Source: Cupriavidus sp. D384 (GTDB taxonomy: Bacteria > Pseudomonadota > Gammaproteobacteria > Burkholderiales > Burkholderiaceae). From it: a DNA stretch of 64,000 nt. Each line of letters begins with the position of its first letter. Position 1 is the stretch's first letter. The notes beneath the pieces were generated by a model, which had not been told where the DNA came from, searched no databases, and saw only the letters and a list, made by a program, of their open reading frames with translations. Below are positions 1 through 8,637 of this stretch, piece after piece. Location of the stretch: the NCBI RefSeq assembly GCF_001652915.1, contig NZ_BBQI01000090.1, positions 434,001 to 498,000 of the forward strand, read 5' to 3'. The position numbers were made by a program, and so were the translations under genes.

Positions 1-692
1 CCAGTCGCCACCGCGGCACGCGACAGCACCGGCACGAACTCGCGCTGGCCGCCCGAGCTGGTGCCCTGGCCGCCCGGCAACTGCACCGAGTGGGTGGCAT
101 CGAACACCACCGGGGCACCGGTCTCGCGCATGATCGCCAGCGAGCGCATGTCCGATACCAGGTTGTTGTAGCCAAAGGAAACGCCACGCTCGCAGGCCAT
201 GAACACGTCATCGGGCAGACCGGCCTCGCGGGCCGCGTCACGCGCCTTGTCGATCACGTTCTTCATGTCGTGCGGCGCCAGGAACTGGCCCTTCTTGATG
301 TTCACCGGACGGCCGCTCTGGGCGCACGCACGGATGAAATCGGTCTGGCGGCACAGGAAGGCCGGCGTCTGCAGCACGTCTACCACGGCGGCGACGGGCT
401 TGATCTCGTCGATTTCGTGGATGTCCGTCAGCACGGGCACGCCGATTTCGCGCTTCACGGTGGCCAGGATCTCCAGACCCTTTTCCATGCCGAGACCGCG
501 GAACGACTTGCCCGACGACCGGTTGGCCTTGTCGAACGACGACTTGTAGATGAACGGAATGCCCAGTTCGCCGGTGATCTGCTTGAGCTCGCCGGCGGTG
601 TCCAGCGCCATCTGTTCGGACTCGATGACACACGGGCCGGCAATCAGGAAGAACGGCTTGTCGAGGCCGACGTCGAATCCACACAGTTTCAT
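1..692 (-). CDS. kdsA: 3-deoxy-8-phosphooctulonate synthase (KDO-8-P synthase), C-terminus outside the window
   Basis: Condenses phosphoenolpyruvate with arabinose 5-phosphate to KDO-8-phosphate, a cytoplasmic step towards the lipopolysaccharide inner core. The ATG at 690-692 opens a protein beginning MKLCGFDVGLDKPFF. Family blocks follow in order: LIAGPCVIESE, the SSFDKANRSS segment, GVPVLTDIHE and FDATHSVQLPGG. About 230 residues are visible of a usual 280 or so, and the frame is open at base 1, so the gene is cut by the window edge and is not truncated. It starts 25 bases after the pyrG stop on the same strand, so the two are probably co-transcribed. The pyrG-kdsA order is common in proteobacteria, usually followed by eno, which is not visible here. 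Confidence 0.96.
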   Translation of the reverse strand, partial: MKLCGFDVGLDKPFFLIAGPCVIESEQMALDTAGELKQITGELGIPFIYKSSFDKANRSSGKSFRGLGMEKGLEILATVKREIGVPVLTDIHEIDEIKPVAAVVDVLQTPAFLCRQTDFIRACAQSGRPVNIKKGQFLAPHDMKNVIDKARDAAREAGLPDDVFMACERGVSFGYNNLVSDMRSLAIMRETGAPVVFDATHSVQLPGGQGTSSGGQREFVPVLSRAAVAT

Positions 693-717
693 GGCTTGTC
701 TCCTTCGTCGCGGCGCG

Positions 718-2370
718 TCAGGCGCCCTTGCGCTGCTGCGAGGCCAGCGCGGCTTCCACGTAGGCCTTGAACAGCGGGTGGCCGTCACGCGGGGTCGACG
801 TGAATTCCGGGTGGAACTGCACGCCCACGAACCACGGGTGCATCGATTCGGGCAGCTCCATCATTTCCGGCAGGTTTTCGGTCGGGGTACGGGCCGAGAT
901 CACCATGCCGGCCTTTTCGAGCTGGGGCACGTAGTGATTGTTGACCTCGTAGCGATGGCGGTGGCGCTCGTTGACTTCGGCGCCGTAGATCTGCGCAGCC
1001 TTGGTGCCAGCCTGGATGGGCACGCGTTGCGCGCCCAGGCGCATCGTGCCGCCCAGGTCGGATTCTGCCGAACGCTGTTCCACCTTGCCCTCGCGATCGA
1101 GCCATTCGGTGATCAGTGCCACCACCGGGTGCTCGGTCTCGAGGTTGAATTCGGTCGAGTTGGCGTCCTTCATGCCTGCCACGTCGCGGGCGAACTCGAT
1201 CACGGCCAGCTGCATGCCCAGGCAGATGCCCAGGTACGGCACCTTGTTCTCGCGGGCATACTGGATCGCGCGGATCTTGCCTTCCGTACCGCGCTTGCCG
1301 AAACCGCCCGGCACCAGGATGGCGTCCAGCGGCTGCAGCACTTCGAGGTGACCCGATTCCAGTTCCTCGGAATCGATGTACTCGATATTGACGCGCGTGG
1401 CGGTGTGCATGCCGGCGTGGCGCAGTGCCTCGATCAGCGACTTGTACGACTCGGTCAGGTCGACATACTTGCCGACCATGCCGATCGTGATCTCGTGCTG
1501 CGGGTTTTCCTGCGCGTTGACCAGCTTCTGCCACATCGACAGGTCGGCCGGCTTCGGATCCAGACGCAGTTCCTCGCAGATCAGGCGGTCCAGGCCCTGC
1601 TCGTTGAGCATCTGCGGGATCTTGTAGATGCTGTCGGCATCCCACACCGAAATCACGGCGTCCTGCGGGATATTGGCGAACAGCGAAATCTTGGCGCGCT
1701 CGTCGTCCGGAATCGGACGGTCGGCGCGGCACAGCAGCGCGGTCGGCGAGATGCCGATTTCACGCAGCTTCTGCACCGAGTGCTGGGTCGGCTTGGTCTT
1801 CAGCTCGCCGGCGCTGGCGATGAACGGCACCAGCGTCAGGTGAACGAATGCGCAGTGGTTGCGGCCCATGCGCAGGCTCATCTGGCGGGCGGCTTCCAGG
1901 AACGGCAGCGATTCGATATCGCCCACCGTACCGCCGATTTCCACCAGTGCCACGTCGGCCTTGCCGTCGTGCGAGGCGGCCGCGCCGCGTTCCACGAATG
2001 CCTGGATCTCGTTGGTGATATGCGGAATCACCTGCACGGTCTTGCCGAGGTACTCGCCGCGGCGCTCCTTGCGGATCACCGATTCATAGATCTGGCCAGT
2101 CGTGAAGTTGTTCGACTTGCGCATCTTGGCCGACACGAAGCGCTCGTAGTGACCCAGATCGAGGTCAGTTTCGGCGCCATCCTCGGTCACGAACACCTCG
2201 CCATGCTGGAAAGGGCTCATCGTGCCGGGGTCGACATTGATGTAGGGATCGAGCTTGAGGAGGGTGACTTTGAGGCCGCGCGACTCGAGAATAGCCGCGA
2301 GCGAAGCAGCAGCGATGCCCTTGCCGAGAGAAGAGACGACGCCACCGGTGACGAAGACGAATTTGGTCAT
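718..2370 (-). CDS. pyrG: CTP synthase
   Basis: Makes CTP from UTP, ATP and glutamine, the last step of de novo pyrimidine nucleotide synthesis. The 550-residue length is normal for the family. The N-terminal synthetase domain opens with MTKFVFVTGG and the nucleotide loop VSSLGKGIAAAS. It continues through the Mg-binding LDPYINVDPGTMSPFQHGEV segment. The C-terminal class I glutamine amidotransferase domain carries the oxyanion strand LVPGGFG, the nucleophile elbow LGICLGMQ and the His-Glu pair in FHPEF. The ATG is at 2368-2370. It lies between an upstream alpha/beta hydrolase gene (136-base gap) and kdsA (25-base gap), all on the minus strand. Confidence 0.98.
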   Translation of the reverse strand: MTKFVFVTGGVVSSLGKGIAAASLAAILESRGLKVTLLKLDPYINVDPGTMSPFQHGEVFVTEDGAETDLDLGHYERFVSAKMRKSNNFTTGQIYESVIRKERRGEYLGKTVQVIPHITNEIQAFVERGAAASHDGKADVALVEIGGTVGDIESLPFLEAARQMSLRMGRNHCAFVHLTLVPFIASAGELKTKPTQHSVQKLREIGISPTALLCRADRPIPDDERAKISLFANIPQDAVISVWDADSIYKIPQMLNEQGLDRLICEELRLDPKPADLSMWQKLVNAQENPQHEITIGMVGKYVDLTESYKSLIEALRHAGMHTATRVNIEYIDSEELESGHLEVLQPLDAILVPGGFGKRGTEGKIRAIQYARENKVPYLGICLGMQLAVIEFARDVAGMKDANSTEFNLETEHPVVALITEWLDREGKVEQRSAESDLGGTMRLGAQRVPIQAGTKAAQIYGAEVNERHRHRYEVNNHYVPQLEKAGMVISARTPTENLPEMMELPESMHPWFVGVQFHPEFTSTPRDGHPLFKAYVEAALASQQRKGA

Positions 2371-2506
2371 AAACCGAGCTTGCCGGGGAAATCGGGATTA
2401 TACATGAGAGCCCGTCCGCCGCCGACCCGGATTTTGTGACAGCACGGTGTTCGCGCGCCCTGCCCCGCCCCTGCGGCGCATGCGCCGCTCCACGGCGAAC
2501 CGGTTG

Positions 2507-3328
2507 TCAGTGACCGCTCTCGCGCATCTGGCCGATCAGCTCGCGCACGGTACTGGCGGTCTCCAGCGGGCGCTCCATCGGATAAAGGTGCCCGCCTTCC
2601 ATGAAGCGCAGGCGGTCGCCCACGAGCTTGCGCGTGGCGCCCAGCCCCACCTGCCTGACCTCGCGCGACTTCGTGCCGGCGATAAACCCCACCGGCACCG
2701 GCGCGCCATGCGCAACGCGCCGGCCCAGGCTGGTGGGCAGCGTGCGATAGATGCGGTATTCCACGTCTCGATCGAAACGCAGGCGGCGCTCGGCGGCGCG
2801 GCCGGTCGGTTCGGTGCCGTGCTCGGCGTAGTCGCGCAGCACGTCCGGGTCCCACACCTGGAAATTGCGCTTGGCCTGGAAGTGGGTCCGGACCGACTCG
2901 GTGTCGGGCCAGTGCGTACGGCGGTTCTTGGTCACGGCGGCCGGGCTTGGCTTCTCGTCCAGGCCCAGCACCTGCGACGCGCGCAGCAAAGACGCCCGCC
3001 AGCCGGCGATGATGGGCGAGTCGAGCATCACCACGCCGCGCACGCGCTGCGGCTCGCGCAGCGCGGCCATCAGCGACAGGAAGCCCCCTAGCGAATGACC
3101 CACCAGCCAGACCTTGCGGTCATCGGCGCCCTCGCGGCGGGCCCGTTCAATTTCGCGTAGTAGTTCGTCCACCAGATTGGGCCACTCGCGCGTGACCGGG
3201 TACCTGGGATCATGACCGTAGCGTTCGACGGCGCGAATCTCGAAGGCATCGTCCAGCGCGCCGAACAGCTTGCGGTACGTGGATACGGGAAATCCGTTGG
3301 CGTGGGAGAACAGCAGGATGTCGCGCAT
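2507..3328 (-). CDS. alpha/beta hydrolase
   Basis: A 273-residue serine hydrolase of the alpha/beta fold; the substrate is not predictable from sequence. The nucleophile elbow is GHSLGG, in the block KVWLVGHSLGGFLSLMAAL. A His near the end (MEGGHLYPME) is a good candidate for the triad base. The mid-protein lid region is rich in Arg. I chose the internal ATG (MRDILLFSHANGFP) because the typical first strand and HANGFP oxyanion region start there; a 17-residue upstream extension looks non-coding. It precedes pyrG on the same strand and follows the Anbu gene after 99 bases, so it may be a late member of that transcript, but nothing shows a functional link. Confidence 0.85.
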   Translation of the reverse strand: MRDILLFSHANGFPVSTYRKLFGALDDAFEIRAVERYGHDPRYPVTREWPNLVDELLREIERARREGADDRKVWLVGHSLGGFLSLMAALREPQRVRGVVMLDSPIIAGWRASLLRASQVLGLDEKPSPAAVTKNRRTHWPDTESVRTHFQAKRNFQVWDPDVLRDYAEHGTEPTGRAAERRLRFDRDVEYRIYRTLPTSLGRRVAHGAPVPVGFIAGTKSREVRQVGLGATRKLVGDRLRFMEGGHLYPMERPLETASTVRELIGQMRESGH

Positions 3329-3427
3329 GAGACAAATGCAATGGGAATGTGGCAGTCGCCGCAAAGTGTACTGCGACACCCCGCCGTTCGACGCCCACCC
3401 CAGCGCGAATGGGGTAGACGTTTCCCT

Positions 3428-4231
3428 CTACCGCTCGCGGCGTGCCCGCACGGGCTGGCCCCAGCGGTCTGCCTCGTCGCGTGCCAGCGGAAACTCCGCC
3501 GGCTGGCCGGCATCCCATTCGGGATTGCAGATCTCGCCGAACACCTGGCGCAGGCGCTGGCCCCAGGTGTCGCGGATCATGCGGAAGTAGGCGTTTTTCT
3601 CGTCGATGTTGACAAAGCGCGTCACGCGCAGCGAATCGGCTTCGTACACCAGCAGGTCCAGCGGCAGGCCTACCGAGATATTCGACTTGAGCGTCGAATC
3701 CATCGAGATCAGCGCGCACTTGGCAGCCTCGCCCAGCGGCAGCGACGGCGACACCACGCGGTCGACGATCGGCTTGCCGTACTTGGCCTCGCCAATCTGG
3801 AAGTAGCAGTTCTCGGGCGATGCCTCGACGAAATTGCCGGCCGCATAGATATTGAACAGCCGCGTGCGCTCGCCGCGGATCTGGCCGCCGAAGATCATGC
3901 TGACATTGAAGTCGATGCCGGCCTCGCGCAGCGCGTGGGCATCGCGCTTGTGCACGGCGCGCACGGCGTCGCCAACGATCGTGGCGGCTTCGAACATGTC
4001 GCGGGCCGTCCACAGCGACCGCTTCTCGTCGCGCGCCTCGGCCAGCAGTTGCCGCACCGACTGGCTGATCGCCAGGTTGCCGGCCGTCATCAGCACCAGC
4101 ACGCGATCGCCCGGCTCTTCGAAGACCGTCATCTTGCGCGCGGTGGAAATGGCATCCACCCCGGCATTGGTTCGGGAATCGGACAGGAATACCAGACCGG
4201 CATCCAGTCGCATCGCTACGCAGTACGTCAT
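3428..4231 (-). CDS. Anbu-type proteasome-like peptidase (20S proteasome/HslV relative)
   Basis: A 267-residue Ntn-hydrolase of the Anbu family, proposed ancestors or relatives of proteasome beta subunits. The protein starts MTYCVAMRLDAGLVFLSDSR; removal of Met exposes Thr2 as the N-terminal nucleophile. This supports the start at 4231 rather than an upstream ATG that would bury the Thr. The DSRTNAG and GNLAISQSV segments match the proteasome beta fold. It is last of four minus-strand genes (ATP-grasp, alpha-E, transglutaminase-like, Anbu), a partnership known across bacteria and proposed to make and degrade a peptide tag or small peptide. The gap to the transglutaminase-like gene is 100 bases. 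The substrate is unknown. Confidence 0.93.
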   Translation of the reverse strand: MTYCVAMRLDAGLVFLSDSRTNAGVDAISTARKMTVFEEPGDRVLVLMTAGNLAISQSVRQLLAEARDEKRSLWTARDMFEAATIVGDAVRAVHKRDAHALREAGIDFNVSMIFGGQIRGERTRLFNIYAAGNFVEASPENCYFQIGEAKYGKPIVDRVVSPSLPLGEAAKCALISMDSTLKSNISVGLPLDLLVYEADSLRVTRFVNIDEKNAYFRMIRDTWGQRLRQVFGEICNPEWDAGQPAEFPLARDEADRWGQPVRARRER

Positions 4232-4331
4232 GAACAGGTGTCTTTTTTGGGGGCGCCGCTGGAGAGGCGGCAAATTTGCATTCTAGCCGCTCGGCAAAAC
4301 GCTACGCCGTTTGGATGGCCGGATCGGCCGC

Positions 4332-5162
4332 TCAGGCAGCGGGCGTGATGGCGATATCGACGTCGAGCGTTTCGCCGGCACCGCCTTCCAGGATGCCCCG
4401 GATTGGTGCGGCCGAGGCGTAGTCGCGCCCCACGGCGAGCCGCACATGGCGGGCGTCTGTCACACAGCGGTGCGTCACGTCGATACTGCACCAGAGACCG
4501 CGGTCGGCATCCAGGCAGACATCGGCCCAGGCATGGCTGGCGAGCGCCGTGGCCGCCGGATCATAGAAGTAGCCACTGACATAGCGCGCCGGGATACCCA
4601 GCGCGCGGCAGGCGGCCACCATCACCTGCGCCTGGTCCTGGCAGACGCCGCTGCCCAGCTGGAAAGCCTGTGCGGCCGACGTGCCGACATCGGTCGTATT
4701 GGCCTTGTAGCGCACCCGGTCGGCAATGCCACCCGCCAGCGCCAGCAATGCCGGCAGGTCGTGGCCGGCCGCCACATAGGGCGCCGCAAACGCCCGCATG
4801 CCTTGCGGGGCCTGTGTAAGCGGCGTAGTCGACACAAAATACAGCGGCGACACGCGTGACTCGCCCGAATCTGGCTGATCGACGAAAGCGTGGTGGCCGC
4901 CATGCTGGCCCGCACCGCCCTGCACTTCCACCTCGCCGGTGGCAGTAATGGCGATGGTGCGGGCCGGGCCGGCCATGGTGAAGTTGTGGACGATATTGCC
5001 GAACCCGTCGCGCGCCTCGGTCAGGTTGCCCGGCGCCGAAAGTTGCCAGTCCTGCACTGACTGCAGCGGCCCCGAGCGCGGGGCCAGCCGCAGTTCATGC
5101 ACGCTGCGGCGCACCGGTTCGGTGTATTGATAGACGGTCTGGTGGTGGATCCTGTATTTCAC
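4332..5162 (-). CDS. transglutaminase-like cysteine peptidase family protein
   Basis: 276 residues with the bacterial transglutaminase N-terminal domain (MKYRIHHQTVYQYTEPV, then HELRLAPR) followed by the papain-like core. The catalytic triad can be read as Cys in GSGVCQDQAQ, His in SHAWADV and Asp in SIDVTH. In the family this fold acts as a protease, amidase or peptide ligase rather than a cross-linker. There is no signal peptide, so it is probably cytoplasmic like its partners. Its position between the alpha-E gene (82-base gap) and the Anbu gene is the standard cluster order, which suggests it processes the same peptide product. The actual reaction is not known. Confidence 0.92.
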   Translation of the reverse strand: MKYRIHHQTVYQYTEPVRRSVHELRLAPRSGPLQSVQDWQLSAPGNLTEARDGFGNIVHNFTMAGPARTIAITATGEVEVQGGAGQHGGHHAFVDQPDSGESRVSPLYFVSTTPLTQAPQGMRAFAAPYVAAGHDLPALLALAGGIADRVRYKANTTDVGTSAAQAFQLGSGVCQDQAQVMVAACRALGIPARYVSGYFYDPAATALASHAWADVCLDADRGLWCSIDVTHRCVTDARHVRLAVGRDYASAAPIRGILEGGAGETLDVDIAITPAA

Positions 5163-5244
5163 GATGCGTATCGCGCGCCCGGCACGGCACCTGCCGGTGC
5201 TTCACTGGCCCGATGCATGACGCATCGGGCACATGCAGAACGAT

Positions 5245-6198
5245 TCAGGCGGCCTGCAACGGCACGAGGAAATCCCGGCTGATGCCATTGCCGAGATCGC
5301 CGATGCGCTCCAGGAAGCTGGTCAGGTACGCGTGCAGCCCGACGGCAAAGATATCGTCGATGCGCGCGTATTTGAGGTCGGCGTGGAGTTTACCAGCCTG
5401 GCGCTCGGTCTCCGACGATTGCTGGTTGGAAACCAGCGCCAGGATCGCCACCACTTCATCCATGCTCGACACCAGCGAGCGCGGCATGTCCGGCCGCAGG
5501 ACCAGCAGCTCGGCCACGCGCTGCGGCGTGATCACGGCGCGGTAGATCTTGCGGTAGACCTCGAAGCCCGACACCGACCGCAGCACGGCTGCCCAGTGGT
5601 AGAAGTCGTTCTGCTCGCGGTTCGGATCACTGTCGTCGCGGCCCGACGCCTGGAACTTGACGTCCAGGATCCGCGCCGTGTTGTCGGCGCGCTCCAGGAA
5701 CGTGCCCAGCCGCATGAAGTGGAACGCGTCGTCCTTGAGCATCGTGCCGAACTGCACGCCGCGCGCCAGGTGCGAACGGAACTTGACCCATTCGAAGAAG
5801 CGCGACGGGTCATCGCGCAGTTCGCCATCGGCGATCATGCGCTGCACGTCCAGCCATGTGGTGTTGATGGTCTCCCAGACCTCGGTCGTCAGCGACCCCC
5901 GCACCGCCCGCGCGTTCTCGCGCGCCGCGCGCAGGCAGCTCATGATCGACGACGGGTTGGTCATGTCGCGCACCATGAAATCGATCACGTCGTCACGGTG
6001 CAGCAGGCCGTACTTGTGGTCGTAGGCCTGGGTCAGCTCGGAGATATCGAGCATCGCCCACCAGCCCTGCTCGGCCACTTCGGCCGACTGCGGCAGCAGC
6101 GAGGTCTGGTAGTTGACGTCGAGCATGCGCGCGGTGTTTTCCGCGCGCTCGGTGTAGCGGGCCATCCAGAACAGGTGGTCGGCGGTACGGCTCAGCAT
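5245..6198 (-). CDS. alpha-E domain protein (DUF403 family)
   Basis: A 317-residue, largely alpha-helical protein starting MLSRTADHLFWMARYTERAE, the hallmark opening of the alpha-E family. A second conserved block, FLERADNTARILD, lies in the middle. The family has no settled biochemical role but is almost always encoded or fused with a circularly permuted ATP-grasp protein, so it is probably an accessory subunit or carrier for that ligase. The ATP-grasp gene lies only 33 bases upstream, so translation of the two is likely linked. There is no signal peptide or membrane segment. Confidence 0.93.
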   Translation of the reverse strand: MLSRTADHLFWMARYTERAENTARMLDVNYQTSLLPQSAEVAEQGWWAMLDISELTQAYDHKYGLLHRDDVIDFMVRDMTNPSSIMSCLRAARENARAVRGSLTTEVWETINTTWLDVQRMIADGELRDDPSRFFEWVKFRSHLARGVQFGTMLKDDAFHFMRLGTFLERADNTARILDVKFQASGRDDSDPNREQNDFYHWAAVLRSVSGFEVYRKIYRAVITPQRVAELLVLRPDMPRSLVSSMDEVVAILALVSNQQSSETERQAGKLHADLKYARIDDIFAVGLHAYLTSFLERIGDLGNGISRDFLVPLQAA

Positions 6199-6231
6199 GA
6201 TGGGGTCTCCCGGCGATCAGTGTGTTCGGCT

Positions 6232-7707
6232 TCAGCGTTCCAGCACCCAGGTGTCCTTGGTGCCGCCGCCCTGCGAGGAATTCACCACCAGCGACCCCTC
6301 GCGCAGCGCCACGCGGGTCAGGCCTCCCGGCACCATGCGCACTTCCTTGCCCGACAGCACGAACGGCCGCAGGTCGATATGGCGCGGCGCGATGCCCGAT
6401 TCCACATAGGTCGGGCACGTGGACAGCGCCAGGGTGGGCTGGGCGATGTACTGCTCGGGCCGGGCCTTGACCACCTCGCGGAACTGGTCGATTTCGGCCT
6501 TCGTCGCCGCCGGGCCCACCAGCATGCCGTAGCCGCCGGCGCCGTGGGTTTCCTTGACCACCAGGTCGGCCATATGGTCGAGCACGTATTGCAGGTCGTC
6601 CGGCCGCCGGCACATGTACGTGGGCACGTTCGACAGGATGGCCTCTTCGCCCAGGTAGAAGCGGATCATGTCCGGCACATACGGATAGATCGACTTGTCG
6701 TCGGCCACGCCGGTGCCGATCGCATTGGAGATCGTCACGTTGCCGGCGCGATAGACCGACAGCAGCCCGGCCGCGCCCAGCGTCGAATCTGGCCGGAAAA
6801 CGAGCGGATCGAGAAAATCGTCGTCCACGCGGCGGTAGATCACGTCGATGCGCTGCGGCCCCTGCGTGGTGCGCATGTAGAGGTGATCGTCCTCCACGAA
6901 CAGGTCGCTGCCCTCCACCAGTTCCACGCCCATCTGCTGGGCCAGGAACGCATGCTCGAAGTAGGCCGAGTTGTACATGCCCGGCGTGAGCACCACCACG
7001 GTGGGATCGGCAATATTCTGCGGCGACACGCTGCGCAGCATGTCGAGCAGCAGGTCGGGATAGTGCGCCACCGGCGCCACGCGGTTGCGCGCGAACAGGT
7101 CGGGGAACAATCGCATCATCATCTTGCGGTTTTCCAGCATGTACGACACGCCCGACGGCACGCGCAGGTTGTCTTCCAGCACGTAGAACTCGCCCTGGCC
7201 GGCGCGCACCACGTCGATGCCGGCCACATGCGCATAGATGTCGCGCGGCACGTCGATGCCGAGCATCTCGGGCCGGTACTGGGCGTTGTTGTAGATCTGG
7301 TCAGGCGGGATCACGCCGGCGCGGATGATGTCCTGCCCGTGATAGATGTCGTGGATGAAGCGGTTCAGCGCCGCCACCCGCTGCCGCAGGCCGCGCTCCA
7401 GCGTGGCCCATTCGCTGGCCGGGAACACGCGCGGGATCACGTCGAACGGAATGGTCCGCTCGGTGCCGCTGTTGGACTCGTCCTTGTCGCCGTAGACGGC
7501 GAAGGTGATGCCCACGCGCCGGAAGATCAGGTCTGCTTCCGCGCGCTTGTTGTCCATCGTCGCTGCTGACTGCCGTCCGAGCCAGTCCGCAAAACTCCGG
7601 TAGTGGGACCGGACCGCCCCTGGCGGCAACACCTGTCCGGCCTCGACGGCCGTTACCGTGCCGTCCTCTCGCCCTTCCAGCATCTCGTCGAAAAACCGCG
7701 CCGCCAT
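6232..7707 (-). CDS. circularly permuted ATP-grasp protein (putative peptide ligase)
   Basis: A 491-residue protein of the CP_ATPgrasp (DUF404/DUF407) family. It begins MAARFFDEMLEGREDG, shows the family block FGVTPG-like region around RTIPFDVIPRV, and near the C-terminus GGYGMLVGP and an acidic/Arg-rich ATP-binding region ending in SSQGGGTKDTWVLER. ATP-grasp enzymes activate carboxylates as acyl phosphates and join them to amines; comparative work (Iyer and colleagues) proposed that this subgroup makes a peptide or amino-acid conjugate with its alpha-E partner. It is the first gene of the four-gene Anbu cluster, 240 bases downstream of the gluconokinase gene. A possible promoter lies in that gap. 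Confidence 0.93.
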   Translation of the reverse strand: MAARFFDEMLEGREDGTVTAVEAGQVLPPGAVRSHYRSFADWLGRQSAATMDNKRAEADLIFRRVGITFAVYGDKDESNSGTERTIPFDVIPRVFPASEWATLERGLRQRVAALNRFIHDIYHGQDIIRAGVIPPDQIYNNAQYRPEMLGIDVPRDIYAHVAGIDVVRAGQGEFYVLEDNLRVPSGVSYMLENRKMMMRLFPDLFARNRVAPVAHYPDLLLDMLRSVSPQNIADPTVVVLTPGMYNSAYFEHAFLAQQMGVELVEGSDLFVEDDHLYMRTTQGPQRIDVIYRRVDDDFLDPLVFRPDSTLGAAGLLSVYRAGNVTISNAIGTGVADDKSIYPYVPDMIRFYLGEEAILSNVPTYMCRRPDDLQYVLDHMADLVVKETHGAGGYGMLVGPAATKAEIDQFREVVKARPEQYIAQPTLALSTCPTYVESGIAPRHIDLRPFVLSGKEVRMVPGGLTRVALREGSLVVNSSQGGGTKDTWVLER

Positions 7708-7833
7708 GATGGCCGCTCCTTCGTGGAAATGGGCGCCTGCCGCGGTCCGTGCCGCGTGACTGCTCTTCGGCCTTGCTGCACGGCTCTACCGCCGGCCGCC
7801 CGTTTATCGATGCCTCGTCGAGTCGACTCTTCC

Positions 7834-7861
7834 AGCATATCCGCACCGGCAAATCCCGCAA
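7834..7861 (-). promoter_or_regulatory. possible promoter of the Anbu cluster
   Basis: In the 240-base gap between the gluconokinase stop and the ATP-grasp start, the minus strand reads TTGCGG, 16 bases, then TATGCT. Each hexamer matches the sigma-70 consensus at four of six positions. It is the best candidate I see by eye; the cluster could also be read from upstream. Confidence 0.3.
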
Positions 7862-7947
7862 GGGGTTGCATGCACAAGACATGCGCCGGTACGCAAAACG
7901 GTTTAGCAAGATGCTTGCCAGCCACGCTGGCCGGCCATGGTGCCATG

Positions 7948-8472
7948 TCAGTGCGCGGTCTTTGCCTGCCCCGTGCAAGAGGCGGATTCCGGCGGGCATT
8001 TGGTCAGGATGTCCTCGACCAGGACTTCGGGCGCGCGGCGGATATCCAGCACCAGCGCGTCCTGCGGCTCTTCCAGCGTCTCGAACTGGCTCTGCAGCAG
8101 CGCCGGATTGAAGAAGTGGTCCGATCGGGCCGACAGGCGGCCGCCGATCGTCGCGGCATCGCCCTTCATGAACACGAACGTCACGCCGCCGTCGGGCGGG
8201 GTCAGGCGGTCGCGATAGGTCTGGCGCAGCGCCGAACAGGTGAATACGTGGGTGCGACCCTCGGCGCGGGCGGCATCGATCGCCGCGCGCATGGCCGCCA
8301 GCCAGGGCCAGCGGTCTTCGTCGGTCAGCGGCACGCCGGCGTGCATCTTGGCCTTGTTGGCCTCGCTGTGAAAGGTGTCGGCATCATGAAAGCCGCAGTG
8401 CAGCTGCTGTGCCAGCAACTGGCCCACGGTGGTCTTGCCGCTGCCGGAAACGCCCATCAGGATATAGATCAT
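7948..8472 (-). CDS. gntK: gluconokinase
   Basis: Phosphorylates gluconate to 6-phosphogluconate, which feeds the edd product next door. The 174 residues are the normal length for the GntK/shikimate-kinase-like family. The P-loop GVSGSGKTTVG is at residues 7-17, followed by DADTFHSEANKAKM, the gluconate-binding segment, and LTDEDRWPWL. I chose the ATG at 8472 (MIYILMGVSGSG) because the P-loop strand begins there; the longer frame adds 22 unconvincing residues. It lies 165 bases downstream of edd on the same strand and is probably in the same HexR-controlled unit. The C-terminal tail (CPPESASCTGQAKTAH) is short and not conserved. Confidence 0.94.
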   Translation of the reverse strand: MIYILMGVSGSGKTTVGQLLAQQLHCGFHDADTFHSEANKAKMHAGVPLTDEDRWPWLAAMRAAIDAARAEGRTHVFTCSALRQTYRDRLTPPDGGVTFVFMKGDAATIGGRLSARSDHFFNPALLQSQFETLEEPQDALVLDIRRAPEVLVEDILTKCPPESASCTGQAKTAH

Positions 8473-8637
8473 GTCTGCTCCATCGAACATGGTGTCGGGT
8501 GGTATTGCCACCCTTGTCGGTAGCCGCCGACCACGCACTGGCGTGGCCCGGCGGTGCCCCGGCGCGCCAGCGCCACGGGGAATACGGAATGTCTGAAAGA
8601 TTGGCCGGAGCGGGTCGGTGCCTGCCCGGACGTCCGG

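Noticed and set aside
550..2439. Plus-strand open frame of 629 codons opposite pyrG
   Set aside because: Mirror frame with His/Arg/Leu-rich composition; pyrG is unmistakable on the other strand.
5233..7569. Plus-strand open frame of 778 codons opposite the alpha-E and ATP-grasp genes
   Set aside because: Its His/Arg/Ala-rich composition is that of a mirror frame in GC-rich DNA, and the minus strand carries two well-conserved families here.
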